Below are positions 36,709 through 48,800 of a DNA stretch of 64,000 bases, piece by piece. How positions within the stretch are numbered: the first letter of the stretch is position 1; each line of letters starts with the position of its first letter. The stretch is from Colius striatus (taxonomy: Eukaryota; Chordata; Aves; Coliiformes; Coliidae), in the NCBI RefSeq assembly GCF_028858725.1, contig NC_084760.1, forward strand, positions 62,556,867 to 62,620,866. The letters are read 5' to 3'. A model generated the notes under the pieces. That model ran no database searches. It was not told where the DNA came from and saw nothing but the letters and a program-made list of their open reading frames with translations. The position numbers were made by a program, and so were the translations under genes.

Positions 36709-37666
36709 TGTCATGGTTTTGTGTGGAGCTGTTTCTGGCAATGAAGATGTAAAGATGTAAAAGTGGCTCCTGTAAGTTTCCCAAAACTCTCCCCAGCTCT
36801 CAGCCAGACCTGCTTCTGGGGCTGAGCTAATTAAGTGCCTCCACTATAACTTTTTAAGAACAAGCAGCCAGAAGAGGAGGGTTCTTCCTATTCCTTCTTG
36901 TCTGTTCTTCCTTTTCTGGCTGATGGTGATGCAAGGAGTTGGAAAAGAGAGAATGAAGCAACCATGTGGACCCCGAGGTCAGTGAGGGAAGAGAGGAGGA
37001 GGTGTACCGGAGCAGAGATTCCTCTGCATTCTACGGAGAGGACTGGTGAAGCAGAGACTTGTTTGCACTTCATAAAAGACTGTGTCGGGGCAGTGACTAT
37101 GGCCAGAGGAGGCTGTGTCCCGTGTGAGGGGTCCCATACTCACAGGAGCTGTAGCTGTAAGGAAGAACCCAAGCCAGAGATATTCACTAAGGACCGTGTC
37201 CTGTGTGAGGGACCCTTATCTGCAGAAGCCACAGTTGCTCAGAAAAACCCACACCAGAGAAGTTGGTTTAGGACTATGTCCCATGGGAGGGACCCTGTAT
37301 CGTAGCAGGGGAAGAATGCCAGGAGTCATCCTCATCTGAGAAGAGAGAAGCAGCAGAGACCATCTGTGAGAGATTGACCACATCCCCATTCCCTACTCCC
37401 TGGAGTCACTGAGAGGGGAGGAGGTAGAGATGTCAGGAGCAGGGAGCTGGGCCCGGGAAGAAAGGAGGGATGGGGGAGGGAAATCTTAAAGTACTGGTTG
37501 TAATTTTCTCAGACATATTATCTTTTTGGGTTTTGTTCTGTTCTGTTTCTTGTAGGTAGTAGAATAAACTTTCCTACTTTCCTCTCTAAGTCAAGTACTG
37601 GAGTCTGTTTTGCTCGGAACTGTAAAGGACAGTGAGCCCTCCTTGCCCTTGTTTCAATCCACAACA
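36709..37666 (+). mobile_element. Solo LTR of an endogenous retrovirus, about 958 bases
   Basis: The element opens TGTCATGGTTTTGTGTGGAG and closes CAATCCACAACA, giving TG...CA ends with partial inverted complementarity. An AATAAA signal at 37563-37568 in plus orientation sits about 100 bases before the 3' end, where an LTR R region should be. A TATA-like CTATAAC lies near 36843. Flanks GCTTC and ACTTT match only partly. A 135-codon open frame at 36898-37305 falls wholly inside the LTR and is not a viral gene. The family is unnamed here; I have not matched it to a catalogued LTR. Confidence 0.75.
37111..37315 (+). repeat. 80-base tandem repeats within the LTR
   Basis: Copies begin at 37111, 37191 and 37271, each with a GGACTGTGTCCCGTGTGAGGG-like start, spaced exactly 80 bases. 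The third is partial. The copies are diverged, so the duplication is old. Tandem repeats in U3 often act as retroviral enhancers; whether they did here is inference. Confidence 0.75.
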
Positions 37667-39782
37667 ACTTTGCTTATCTTTTTGTTCCTTCCATCTCACT
37701 AGGGCCTCCACCATCCTAATGGTGCAGATGCAGGACATTGAGCAAGAGACTGTCGTGGTGCTTCGTTACTGGCTGGGCAAAAACACAACAGCTTCCCACT
37801 CACGTTCTTCTCTGTCTTTTACATTAGAAACTTCCAAGAGCGGAGTCTAGATCTTTCCAGATGGCTTCATAGAATTGAGAAATACCTTTATTCTATACAA
37901 ATGTGTGTATAGATATATGCATATATATAAAAGTAATTTATATATGTCTTTATAAACAGTTAATAAATATACAGTATATTTATAAATACTAAATCTAACT
38001 ATTCTAGATTTGGTAACAGACATTTTTGCAAAAACTACCAACACACACTGTTTCTCTCTCTTTCAACTCTTCTCTTTTGCCTTCAGTTTGGGCTTAGTAA
38101 AAGTTCTCCCTAAACTCTTCTCCCTCTCACCAAATAATAACATTTTACTTTTGATCTTTTTTTTTTCCACAGAAATATTTACATATTTCTGAGCCAACAC
38201 AATAAGTGATACTGTGCTTATGTACTGGTCCACCATACTGCACACTGTGTTTTCTTCAGAGGCCTCCTGAGATTGGGTGATTGAATATATAACCTGGCTC
38301 CACACAGTGTCAGTATTGTTCTGGCTCTTTTTTTTTTCCCCACATGAGTTTTTATGCTCAGCATATCTTGTCATTGTGAACTCAAGGCTTTCTAAAGAAG
38401 GGCTCAATTTACCCCTGATTTACCCCTATAAATCAGCTAATAAACCATTGTCAACACCGGTGTTGTTACACTGCATGGTAACAATGAGGACAGAATATGC
38501 TGGTATAGACAGAGGCATTCCAGCATTGAGGATTAAAGAAGCACGACCCTCCATGCTTTGAAGTTACATGGGAATAACCTAAATAAGGAAAAAAAAACTT
38601 TCTTAATAACTTCTATGTGTATGATTTCCACCGCTTCACTGTAATGCTGACTACCAGTGATCATCTAGGCAAGCTAAAGGAAAAAACTTGCTTGTATTAT
38701 GAGCACCCTACCTCCATTTACTGTCTTACTTTAAACTGTCTTCATTTCTTTGTACTTTCACTCCTTTGCGTTGCCATTCCATAACTCAATGTACTCAGTC
38801 AGAAGTCACTCAAAGGCACCATCTTCTCTCAGGTAAAACCAAAACCTTAATTTTCATGCATTCAATATGTACAATAGAGATGAAATCGAAAGTCCAATGA
38901 TGTTGTGACTTTCCCTCAGCACCACAGCAGTGAGTGAACTGTCAAACTAGCCACCAAACCATTTCTCTCTCATCCACGCTGCTCTGGATGACATTTGCAT
39001 AGGATGAGAAGTCAACTCTGCCAAGAAAGAGAAATAAGGAGCCCAGGCCTTCAGGAGGATCGGGGATGCACTTAGGCTTTTCTCCTTATTCTGACAGTAT
39101 TGTGCTCATGAGATATCCCAGTCAGCCTCAATCCCTCAAGCAGGGCTCATAGTCATAATACCCTGGGGTCCTTAATGATGATGAAGGACTGTTTTCATCT
39201 GTTTTAAATGATGAAAGGAAGTTCAAACCATTCAACCAGGGGCTGAGGCCTTAGTTATGTCTTTCTTATCACCTTTTCCCAAAGAAAATCCTACGTGTTA
39301 CACAAGTGATGAGAAACTAAAGTCTGTGATCAACATTTGAGGCAGTTAACTTTTCTCCTGGAGAATCTTCATCTAGAAATGTTATAGTTGCTTTAGATAA
39401 ATCTACTAATAAAGCAATCATCCAATTGCTTGGTCTACCGTACTGGGGAGGACCTGCTAGGTGGTCCAGGGAGCTGTCTCATTAGCAGTCAAACAAGAGG
39501 AACCAGTCTGGTACTTCCTCTTCTTTAAGCAGAGCAGGGAAGGCTCAGTCGGGAAAGATGTCTCAGCCAAAGGAAGTGTCAGTCTCTTTTAACTTTACAT
39601 AATGCAACTCGGGCGCCTGCCAAATCGTAATAGGATGGAACAGACGGAGACAGAGTACTGCATGAAGTACCTTGCAAACTGCCTAAGGGTCCAGTACCTA
39701 GAAAAGAAACTTTCCTGCAATGTCAGGAAATCCCTCCTTTTCCACTGCTAGGAGAATGTTTTGCTCTTTTTTTCTGGGCTGG

Positions 39783-39807
39783 TTTGTTGTTGTTGTTGTT
39801 GTTGTTT
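39783..39807. repeat. TTG trinucleotide microsatellite
   Basis: About eight TTG units in non-coding sequence. Confidence 0.9.
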
Positions 39808-41859
39808 TCATTTTTTTCCTCCACTTTTCAAGCCCTTGCCTCTTGGCAGTCAGCCTAGCTTGATGAAGCATCACAAGGTCCTGGTGTTACAATACTGTTT
39901 GTTCAATGAGTGACAAAGGAAGATAAGTGTGCTCTTGTGTATGTGTTAGCATGATTGTACTGAAATTAAAAAAAAAAACAAAACAAAACTGAACCCTGGT
40001 AGTGATAATAATACTGTAAAGAATTTCTGGAGTTATTAATAATTGATATCAACTGCAGTAGGTTTGAGATATTCAGTCTCAGACTTCAGCTCCTAAGGCA
40101 TCCTGTGATTTCTCACTGTCAGGATGAGACTTGCTGTGAAGGCAGCACATCCTCTGCTGTTTACCCCTGCTTACCACAGAATTTCGTTCCTGAAGGACCC
40201 AGGACCAGTCACTGCCACAGAAAAGAGAGGAGACAAGATGGACCTCTGGTCTGCTCGAGTAGGTAATCACTATATCCTGACATAGGTGCTCTGATGCCCT
40301 CAGTGCTGTGGTTGCTTGGTGTACACATCCACTTTTCAGGTATTCAGGTAGTCTAAGACAGTATACTAGAAAAATATTATATTACACCTTAGTAAAGCGA
40401 AAGTACAATAATCAGCTTTTGGACTTCAGTTTATAGACTTACACATTGCAGCCTAGTGCTCAGTCCAGGTACCATGCTTTGAAGCAGTTGATTTGCACTA
40501 TGCCCAGGCATTTTAATCACTAATAACAGGATTTTGTAATAAATATCGTATGTCGTATGGCTGTAATTGTCTTTCTGTTACACTTGTGTTGTAACAGTAG
40601 AAGAACTCACACAAATAAGCAACCAGGGTTCATGACTTTTTTTTTTTTTTGGCATGGGATACATGTTGACTGTATCCCATCTCAGAGTGGTAATTTCTTC
40701 CTGATGGATATACAGCCAGCACTACAGATATACTGATGTTAGGCAATGCTATCATTACACAACTGACTGAGACATATAAATCTCTGAGAATTATGCAAAC
40801 ACTACAATGTTGTGGTGTGCAAAAGCAACAGGCAAACCAACTTTTCTTTCTTATGTAGTGTAAAGGTGAGATAGCCTCTTATCTAAGACAGCATTGCACC
40901 ACTGATGGACAACAGTTGCAAGAAATGTCCTCCTTCCTCTGAAAACATCAGCCTTTACTAAAAGTGGATTTGGGTTTCTAAAGTGAATTAGATGGTTTGA
41001 CATATCATGGAAGCAAGCTGTATGCATGCAGTCTTCCTCTCAAAATAGATTTATAAAGTGTGTTTTAACATGTGTTTTAAAATATTTAAGCCCTACCCTT
41101 GGTTCATGGAGGAATATACAGTGCCGGACAGACCCAAGCTCAAAGCGCCGCCCATTCTTGTACACTACTGAGGCTGAGACTTCCCTCCAATGGGAGAAAA
41201 GCCATCGTGCTTCAGTTTTGTCCGCCTTCCTCTCCAACAATTTGTCCTCTGAAGGCACTGTGGTTCAGATTTACCCATCCACAGTAGAGATCAATCTGTC
41301 TTTCAAATACCTTCTACTCAGAATGCCAGAGATCACATTCTGATCTCATTCGTGACCATGCAGCTGAAACAGTGTTGCTTCAAGCCACTAGAATCTCTTT
41401 GAGATCAGGTATGTTCCCAGCACACAAACCTCTTTGCCAACGTGTGGTCATTGCTGATCGGACTGGTGAGGCCGGATGTGCAGGGCTGAAACCCACTGCT
41501 TTGTCTCACCTGAAGCCAGGGCCAACACCTTAGCAACCCTATCTTCTCCTCTTTTCCTCTCTGCCTTCCCACAGCAGTTTTCCCAGCCCTGGAACTGCAT
41601 TCAGTTTCCCAAAGTATGAAGAAGAAGGGATTTATTGTGCAGGGTAATACATGCGTATTTTGGGGCACCCCCGAAGGCAAAATGACATCTGCATGCTCAA
41701 CGCTACAGAACAAGAGCACGATGCTTTAAAGCCTCTCAGAAAATCTACAGGACAGTTAATATGATTTAAGCCTATATTTAAATTTTATGAGACTCATTTT
41801 CAAGGCTAATAACCCAGTTTACTGTGCACAATATCAAATGCAAATTTTATTACTGACTT

Positions 41860-42200
41860 GGTAAAAACCAAGACGATATTCATTAGCATATCTCAGCACA
41901 TCACCCTTTTTAGCCAAAAGGTGCACCAGGAGTAACAGTGGGAGTTTTTATATGTGCAATAAATTACAGTTACTATCTCATTAGATAAACACATTTAAAA
42001 TCAGGTTATCATTCACTTATATATCAGAAAGTTGTTTGTTCAATTGCAGCTAGTCTCGTATTACAACATATGGTGCATGAAATTCTTAGACTAATAAAAT
42101 TTCTAGGTACCGGGAGCTGGTGTCTTGGAAAAAACTGTTTCTTCTCAACGAATGGCTCGATATAATCTGTAATTGCTTTGAAACAATTACGCAGCAGACT
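41860..42200. promoter_or_regulatory. Candidate conserved non-coding element
   Basis: Repeat-free AT-rich sequence with closely packed motifs: ATTAGCATATC, CAATAAATTACAG, CTCATTAGATAA and two CAATTAC/CAATTGC words. The dense homeodomain and POU-like sites suggest an enhancer. No cross-species comparison was possible. Confidence 0.25.
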
Positions 42201-44601
42201 GTTTTGTACTTAATAGTATTTACATCCTTGGGTTTATTAGCAACAAAATCTAAGTGGAACTTGTGAAAGAGAAATTAATTTTTCCACTAAAAGATGTAAA
42301 CTTTGAAGTTAAAGAACTAGCAGATTGTGGAAATCTAAAATATATGCAATGGCTTCTAATTTAACTTGTTTCTCATTGAAACTTTCAGTTACTCTTTTAG
42401 ATACCTGTAGTAGATTACCTTATCTGCACTAGAGCCATTTCTTAGCTGAATTCCCCTGGACTTTCATCACTCTGGGAAAGTTTAGATTTTTGCTCAGTAT
42501 GTGCACTCTGACTATGCCATTTCCTGGAAATGTTACACAACCACATATATTGTTTGAAGTGAAATCGAAAATTCCTGCACTCATGAAGTTTTGCCCACTA
42601 AGTTGAAGTGACTGGAATCACAGAATTACAGAATGGAGTGGGAGAGTTCAGTCTACTACTTTATATGTTGGAGGTTAAATAAGTAGCTAAGCACACAGTG
42701 TCAGGGAGAGAGGCATACTGTATACAGAGCAGCTGTTAAGCAGATACATAGCAGCTTTGGATCAGCCTCTCCTGTGGTATGAACTGCCAGAGATTCAGCA
42801 GCTTCAGGAAAACTCAGCCAGTTTGCACCAGCAATAGGTTATATCTGACTGAAGTACTTCATTTCACCTGCCATACCAAGTATATCCACATAATACTCCT
42901 TCTGGTTTCATGCTACACACTGATAATACACAAACCATCATATATAAACCTAATGCCAAATGTATTTTGCTAGTGAGGAACAAGGAAATGCATGTTACTG
43001 CTTCATTGTATAGCTCCTACTGGGCTCAAATACGTGAGACAGCTTGAGGAGAGTTACTCATTTGAGGGTTAAGGTGGTTTGCTCATGATTAAAAGAAGAT
43101 AAAATACTGGTTTTTGTTGCTTTGTTTTCGATGTCTCAAATTTGTCTGCATTGTGAGCTGCCTCTAACAATAAAAGAAGGGAGAGATTTGAATATTTCAT
43201 ACAGGTATCCTTTCTCCTGCACGCCAGCAGCAGCAACACAAGCCTAAGTTGTAAGGAAGCCTTTGGTCTAACACTTTTTCTTACCCTGTTTGACATAGCT
43301 AACTTCAGGAGGACTCCAGCCATATAGTATTGCCACCTTTCAGGCTTCCTTGTACTAACACGTTCTTAAATATTATAACTAATATCCTCACCTTTGAGTT
43401 CAGCTTTATCTGTCTGTTTCTTGTGCTGTAACTTCACTAATCTTGCTCTGATCTGGACTGCAGTGAATTCATTGCCAAAGCCCTTACTGTCTCACACTCA
43501 TAGTGCCAGCTGTACCCTGGGACGATTAGTGTATACAAAATGCTTGTAATTACCATCACCTAGGAGAGTTTGTCAGAGTAACAACACGGTAAAACTTTAA
43601 GGAAAATTCCCCATCCTCTCTGCAAGGCACTACCTCTCATTGCTGCTCTCAAAGGGGCTATTATAAGAAAAACCTCATGCAAAGCCTCGCAGCCTTCCTG
43701 GTTAGTCCTGATAAGAACTGTGTAAGTTGTTACTAAGTACACCCTTCTGACTGCAGAAAGCACCTTTAAATTTTACAACAAGAAGAAGTAGATGTGATCT
43801 GATTTCATCCCTGTCACTCTGAGGTACATGGAATGAAACCACAAATTGCATTGTGGAACAATACTAAAGAATCTCACTAGACTGTGCGTGGAAACTAAAT
43901 CCCAGAACATGAAAAACACAGTCTGTTCCCACTCAACTCACTAACAAGTCTGCTGCAAAGTTGGCTTTCCCCAGCCAGGACTGGGACCCCCTGCTAGCTT
44001 CCCCCTGCCTACCACTGTGATTCGGAGCAGGGTCTGAGATTGCTACAGCATTTTCTAATGAAGGAGAGGCCAAATCTAGCTGCTAGATGCACCTTTGGGT
44101 TTTCAGGCACATTTGTGCTTCTCTGAGGCCATGTTCAAGCTAATTTCAACCTGCAAATTTTCTTACATTCCTGTAGAGCAGCAACATCTTTTTTCCTTTA
44201 TATTCATAGAGCACATAGCAAAATGTGTGTCACCTCTACCAAGGTCTCCAGGTCCTGCTGCAAAGTAAATAACGTTAAGAGTATTGGAAGTATTTAGTCC
44301 CTGACACAAGTGCTATGTTGAAGGGGATAAATATATTTGACATTTAATAGCAGCTGCAATTAAGCATCAACAGTCTGGAAACTGGTTCCTGCCATACAGG
44401 GTATATGAATATGATTTAGTCAATCACTGTCTAAATGGGTTGCTTTTTCCAGGTGAATTTTGCCTAAAATTTATTCTATAAATACTACCTCATCAAACTA
44501 TGCTTGCATACACTAAGTTTAGGGAATGCATCCTTCAAAAAAAGATACCTTTTTCCACGGGCAGTAGGGCTAAGCGAACATTAGCAAGGATGGATGCAGC
44601 C

Positions 44602-45401
44602 ATGAGAGTTGGGCAGAGAGAAACTCCATGAAGTTCAACAAGGGCAAGTGCAGAGTCCTGCACCTGGGAAGGAAAAACCCCATGCACTAGTACAGCCCTG
44701 GAGATTGACCTGCTGGAGAGCAGCTCTGCAGAGAGAGACCTGGGAGTCCTGATTGATAATAAACTAACCATGAGCCAGCAATGTGCCTTCATGGCTAAGA
44801 AGGCCAGTGGCATCCTGGGATGCATCAAGAAGAGTGTGGCCAGCAGGTCAAGGGAGGTTCTTCTCCCCCTCTACTCTGCCCTGGTGAGGCCTCATCTGGA
44901 GTCCTGTGTCCACTTCTGGGCTTCCTAGCTCAAGAGGGACAGAGAACTTCTGGAGAGAGCCCAGCAGAGGGCCACTAAGATGACCAGAGGACTGGAGCAT
45001 CTTCCTTATGAGGAAAGGCTGTGGGAAATGGGACTGTTTAGTCTAGAGGAGACTGAGAGTGATCTCATTAATATTTAGAAAAATCTAAATGGTAGTGTCA
45101 GGAGGTTGGGGCATCCCTTTTTTCTATAGTAGCTAGCAACAGGCCAAGGGGTAATGGGATGAAGCTGGAACACAAAAAGTTCCATTTAAACTTAAGAAAA
45201 AAAAAAATTCACTGTTCAGGTGAGGGAGCCCTGGCACAGGCTGCCCAGAGGGATTGTGGAGTCTCCTTCCTTGGAGGTCTTCAAGACCCACCTGGACAAG
45301 TTCCTGTGTGACCTGAGCTAGGTGGATCTGCTTCTGCAGGGGGATCGGACTAGGTGATCTTTCGAGGTCCCTTCCAACCCCTACCATTCTATAATTCTAT
45401 G
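44602..45401 (+). mobile_element. CR1 LINE 3' portion, about 800 bases
   Basis: This is the longest CR1 copy in the window. It covers the end of the ORF2 region ('atgaagttcaacaagggcaa', 'cagagtcctgcacctggg', 'ctggagtcctgtgtccact', 'gaacttctggagagagccc') and the 3' tail ending ATTCTATAATTCTATG. Stops and indels in the ORF2 part show it is dead. Confidence 0.97.
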
Positions 45402-45461
45402 CTGAGGTGGACGAAAGGTTCACAGCTACAAGAACTCAATGTAGCACACTGGGTTGTGCTA

Positions 45462-45845
45462 ATCACAGAATCTTAAGAGTTGGAAGGGGCCTCAAAAGAT
45501 CATCTAGTCCAAACTCCCTGCCAGAGCAGGACACCTAGAGTAGGTCACACAGGAATTCATCCAGGTGGGTTTTGAATGTCTCCAGAGAAGGAGACTCCAC
45601 AACCCATCTGGGCAGCCTGTTCCAGTGCTCTGTCAACTTCACAGTGAAGAAAGTTTTCCTTGTGTTTCTTTGAAACCTCTTGTGTTCTAGCTTGTACCCA
45701 TTGCCCCTTGTCTTTCATTGGGCATTATTGAGAACAGCCTGACTCCATCCTCCTGACACCTGTCTTTTATGTATTTGAAAACATTAATGAGGTCACCCCT
45801 CAGTCTCCCCTTCTCCAAGGCTAAAAATCCCTGATTATTTCTGCT
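45462..45845 (-). mobile_element. CR1 LINE 3' fragment, inverted relative to its neighbour
   Basis: A minus-strand CR1 begins with 'aatcacagaatcttaagag' and runs through 'gatcatctagtccaaact', 'atctgggcagcctgttcca' and 'ggtcacccctcagtctcccc'. Its 3' end faces the 3' end of the plus-strand CR1 60 bases away, giving a tail-to-tail pair. Confidence 0.95.
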
Positions 45846-48800
45846 AATAGTGGAAGTAGGTAGATATTTGAACACCTTCATAGACAGTTTCTCTGACAAT
45901 CCCAAATACCTGTTCCACTCTTCCAGGCTTTTTTACTTGATGTTTTGCAAAGGTCTCACAAACTACAAAAAGAGTAGACACTTTCCAGATGCTGTACTCA
46001 TTCTTAGTATCCTTGGTCAATTCAAGCCAGGAGTAAGCCTTCTCAGACAGACCAAGGATGTTGCTTAACAGCTCACAGGTCCACATATTCCCCCAACTGC
46101 CTGAAGGTCATCCCACCAGTTTAGCAGGCACCTTGCCCTTCTCCTCTGCGCAGCAGCCCAGCAACAGTCACAAATCCCGGACCAGCCCTCAGGACTTGTT
46201 GGATGCTCCACTTTTCTCAGAAGAACATCTGGAAGGAGGAAAGGATCTGCTTTCAAAACAGGAACTGTGGTTTTACCTGTGCAGGGAGGAGAAAGAGGTT
46301 ATCATCGACTGTGCTTCAATGGTACTGCTCTCCCCACAGTCTGTCCCACTTGCACTTCTGTGGGGAGGAAAAAAGCCCCTTTTCAGGAGCTTTGTTTGTT
46401 TGTTTTAATAATGGCTATTTAAATGAAGTCATAGCAGGTAAAGTTGAGCCTTGATAATCTGCCAGCTCCATCAACTTCCTGCCTTTCTTCCCCAAAAATC
46501 TAAGACTAAACCAAGCAGTGCCATCTATTGACTACTTGGGTTTATGGCCTCGCTGACAGAGTACATCCCTGTCCATGTTCGCTCTCACAGTGTCCTGGCC
46601 CCTTTCGCAGACCAGAGCCCTAGTCCCCTCAGGACAGGAGCAGGAATGTAGGAGTGGGGATTTAGGAGCACCTCTCCTCCACCTCCCTGGTCCTTTTTCC
46701 CCTCACATTTCTTGCCTGCCATCCATCACAGCCCTGCATCTCTGTCTCTCTGCCACCATGGCTGTCACCCGGTTGCCACTAAGGTAGAGAAAAATGAGCT
46801 GTTTAAGCGCAGCAGACCCCAGCACATTCAGGAACATAAGACAAATTAACAAAGTGCAAGAAATTAGAGTGCATAAATCTAATGGCATTAAATCATCGTG
46901 CGGCTGCTCTTACTCAGAAGTAAAGCAATCTGAGCACTGCAGTCAAGCCTTTCCCAGCTGGCCCCTCAGCTTTCCAACAGAATGCTGGCATCCACATCAG
47001 CCTCCACAGCTTCATCTCACCTTGTGATTAATGCACCTCACCATTCCTGGTTGTCTTCTGTCAGAAAAAACACACCTCACCTTTTTCCTCTTTGTCTCAG
47101 CTTACATGTGATGCAATTGAGAATTGTGAGGAAATTGTTAGTGAGAATTTCCCTCAGCTAAGACTCTGTCTTCACATGATTTTTGCTGCTTTTCCCCAAC
47201 TAGTTGTCTCACCCATAATCCTAGCAATATATTGTTTTTCCTCTGCAGACAAGGAGGCAAGATAAAAACACTGACTCCAGATACATGAAGTAATCCAGAG
47301 ACATCAAAAAACATATTAAAAATATAATGAAGTTCATTGGCTTGTAGTGAAGTTATCCTTCTTGTCTATAATTAAAATCCTATGGTAACTTTGTGAATAT
47401 AGTTATATTATAGCCCAAACATAACATCAAAGAAAGCTTGATGCAGGTAAAAGGAAACAGGAAAAAGATTCCTGATGCAGTGTTGTAGCAAGCAGCTCTA
47501 TTTTTGCAGTGATAAAACTGATCACTGACCTGTGTCCTTTTTCTCCAACAGGTACAGATGGAGTACTATTTATCTTTGAGTGATATGATCAGTCAGATAC
47601 TTATAACAGTCTGCCCTAAATCACCAGGACATTAAAATTTTATAATATTTGGTTTTTCAGAAAACATACAGATATGAAAAATTTGATCAAGACATGCACA
47701 TAAATTATCAAATTGAGTAAGATTACTGAATACTAAGATCCACTATCCCCTCTTATACAGCAAAAATAAAGTCTAGAAAACATTTAGAGGAGTGATGTAC
47801 TTGCTGTTTTGCAGTTGCAGTAATTTGTATCATTATTCTGGCAGGCTCTTAGGCAAGGTCCCAAGACAATGACATACATGTGAAGTTGTGCATCTTCCAC
47901 ATCATTCTGGGATAACTTAACTGGTTAGTGCTACATTTGTCATTTTTCTTTCCATTAGAGAAAGAGGTGTTACCAATCTAGCCTCACTACAGCTTTCACC
48001 ATATTTGCTATTTGCTTATTCTTAAACACAAGCATATTATTTATAGTCTCTGGGATCTGAAAAGCTCCAGACTTTTTGATCTTCCTTCACAGGTTTTCTT
48101 TTAAACTTTTGTTATTCTCAGGGTGGCAGTATGGGTAGTGATGTAACATCCTTAATAAAAAAAATAACTGACCTAAGAAAACTGATTTGTTTTCAATCTC
48201 TTCTTTAAATAGCCACCTTGTTGGTGCCTTAGAAATAGAAGCAGCTGGCAATCACAGTTTATTCCACATTTATGGTCCTCAAAAAAGCACAACACACTTT
48301 TGGTATGGCCATGTTCCAGCATAGTAGTTCAGACACTGGAGTGACAAGTGCCTTAGTCAGCACTGACACTGTTTTGTGATAATGCCTAAAATTATATCAC
48401 TCATAGCTCAAACAGGAAATACTTCATCTGGCTTGAGACACTGAAATAGTCTCAGGTCTGATCTGTCTAACCAATTTCACCTGTACAACCTTCTGTTAGA
48501 CAAAGCTGTGGAAACATCTTCTGTGTAACCACCATCGTGGCAGTTAACTCTCCCAATGTCCCACATTTTGCCAAGCAAAGAGAGATGAGTGATCATGATC
48601 ACTTGAAAAAAATCAAGTGAAACTGTGATTTACAATATCTACCAGCTGCTCAAACTATAAGAATGAAAAATACAAAGCAATGGTAACTGAAGATGCTGGC
48701 ATACTGTTTCTTGGTGAAAATGGAATTTGTGTGTATATTAAGGTTTGTTACATGAACATTGTGAGCTGTGATATGCAATTGCTGTGGCAGGGATTTCCAT

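Larger units (their letters stand above)
37667..44601. other. Intergenic, no gene seen
   Basis: About 7 kb with no supported gene. AT-rich sequence fills 37900-38000, and 41860-42200 is a candidate conserved element listed separately. A 35-base CR1-tail-like string near 42615 is too short to call. Confidence 0.45.

Noticed and set aside
36898-37305. 135-codon frame as a viral or host gene
   Set aside because: It lies entirely within the LTR and spans 80-base repeats, whose length is not a multiple of three, so no repeated protein pattern results.
42612-42650. CR1 3' tail
   Set aside because: Only about 35 bases, around 'cacagaattacagaatgg', match, and the sequence after it does not continue as CR1.
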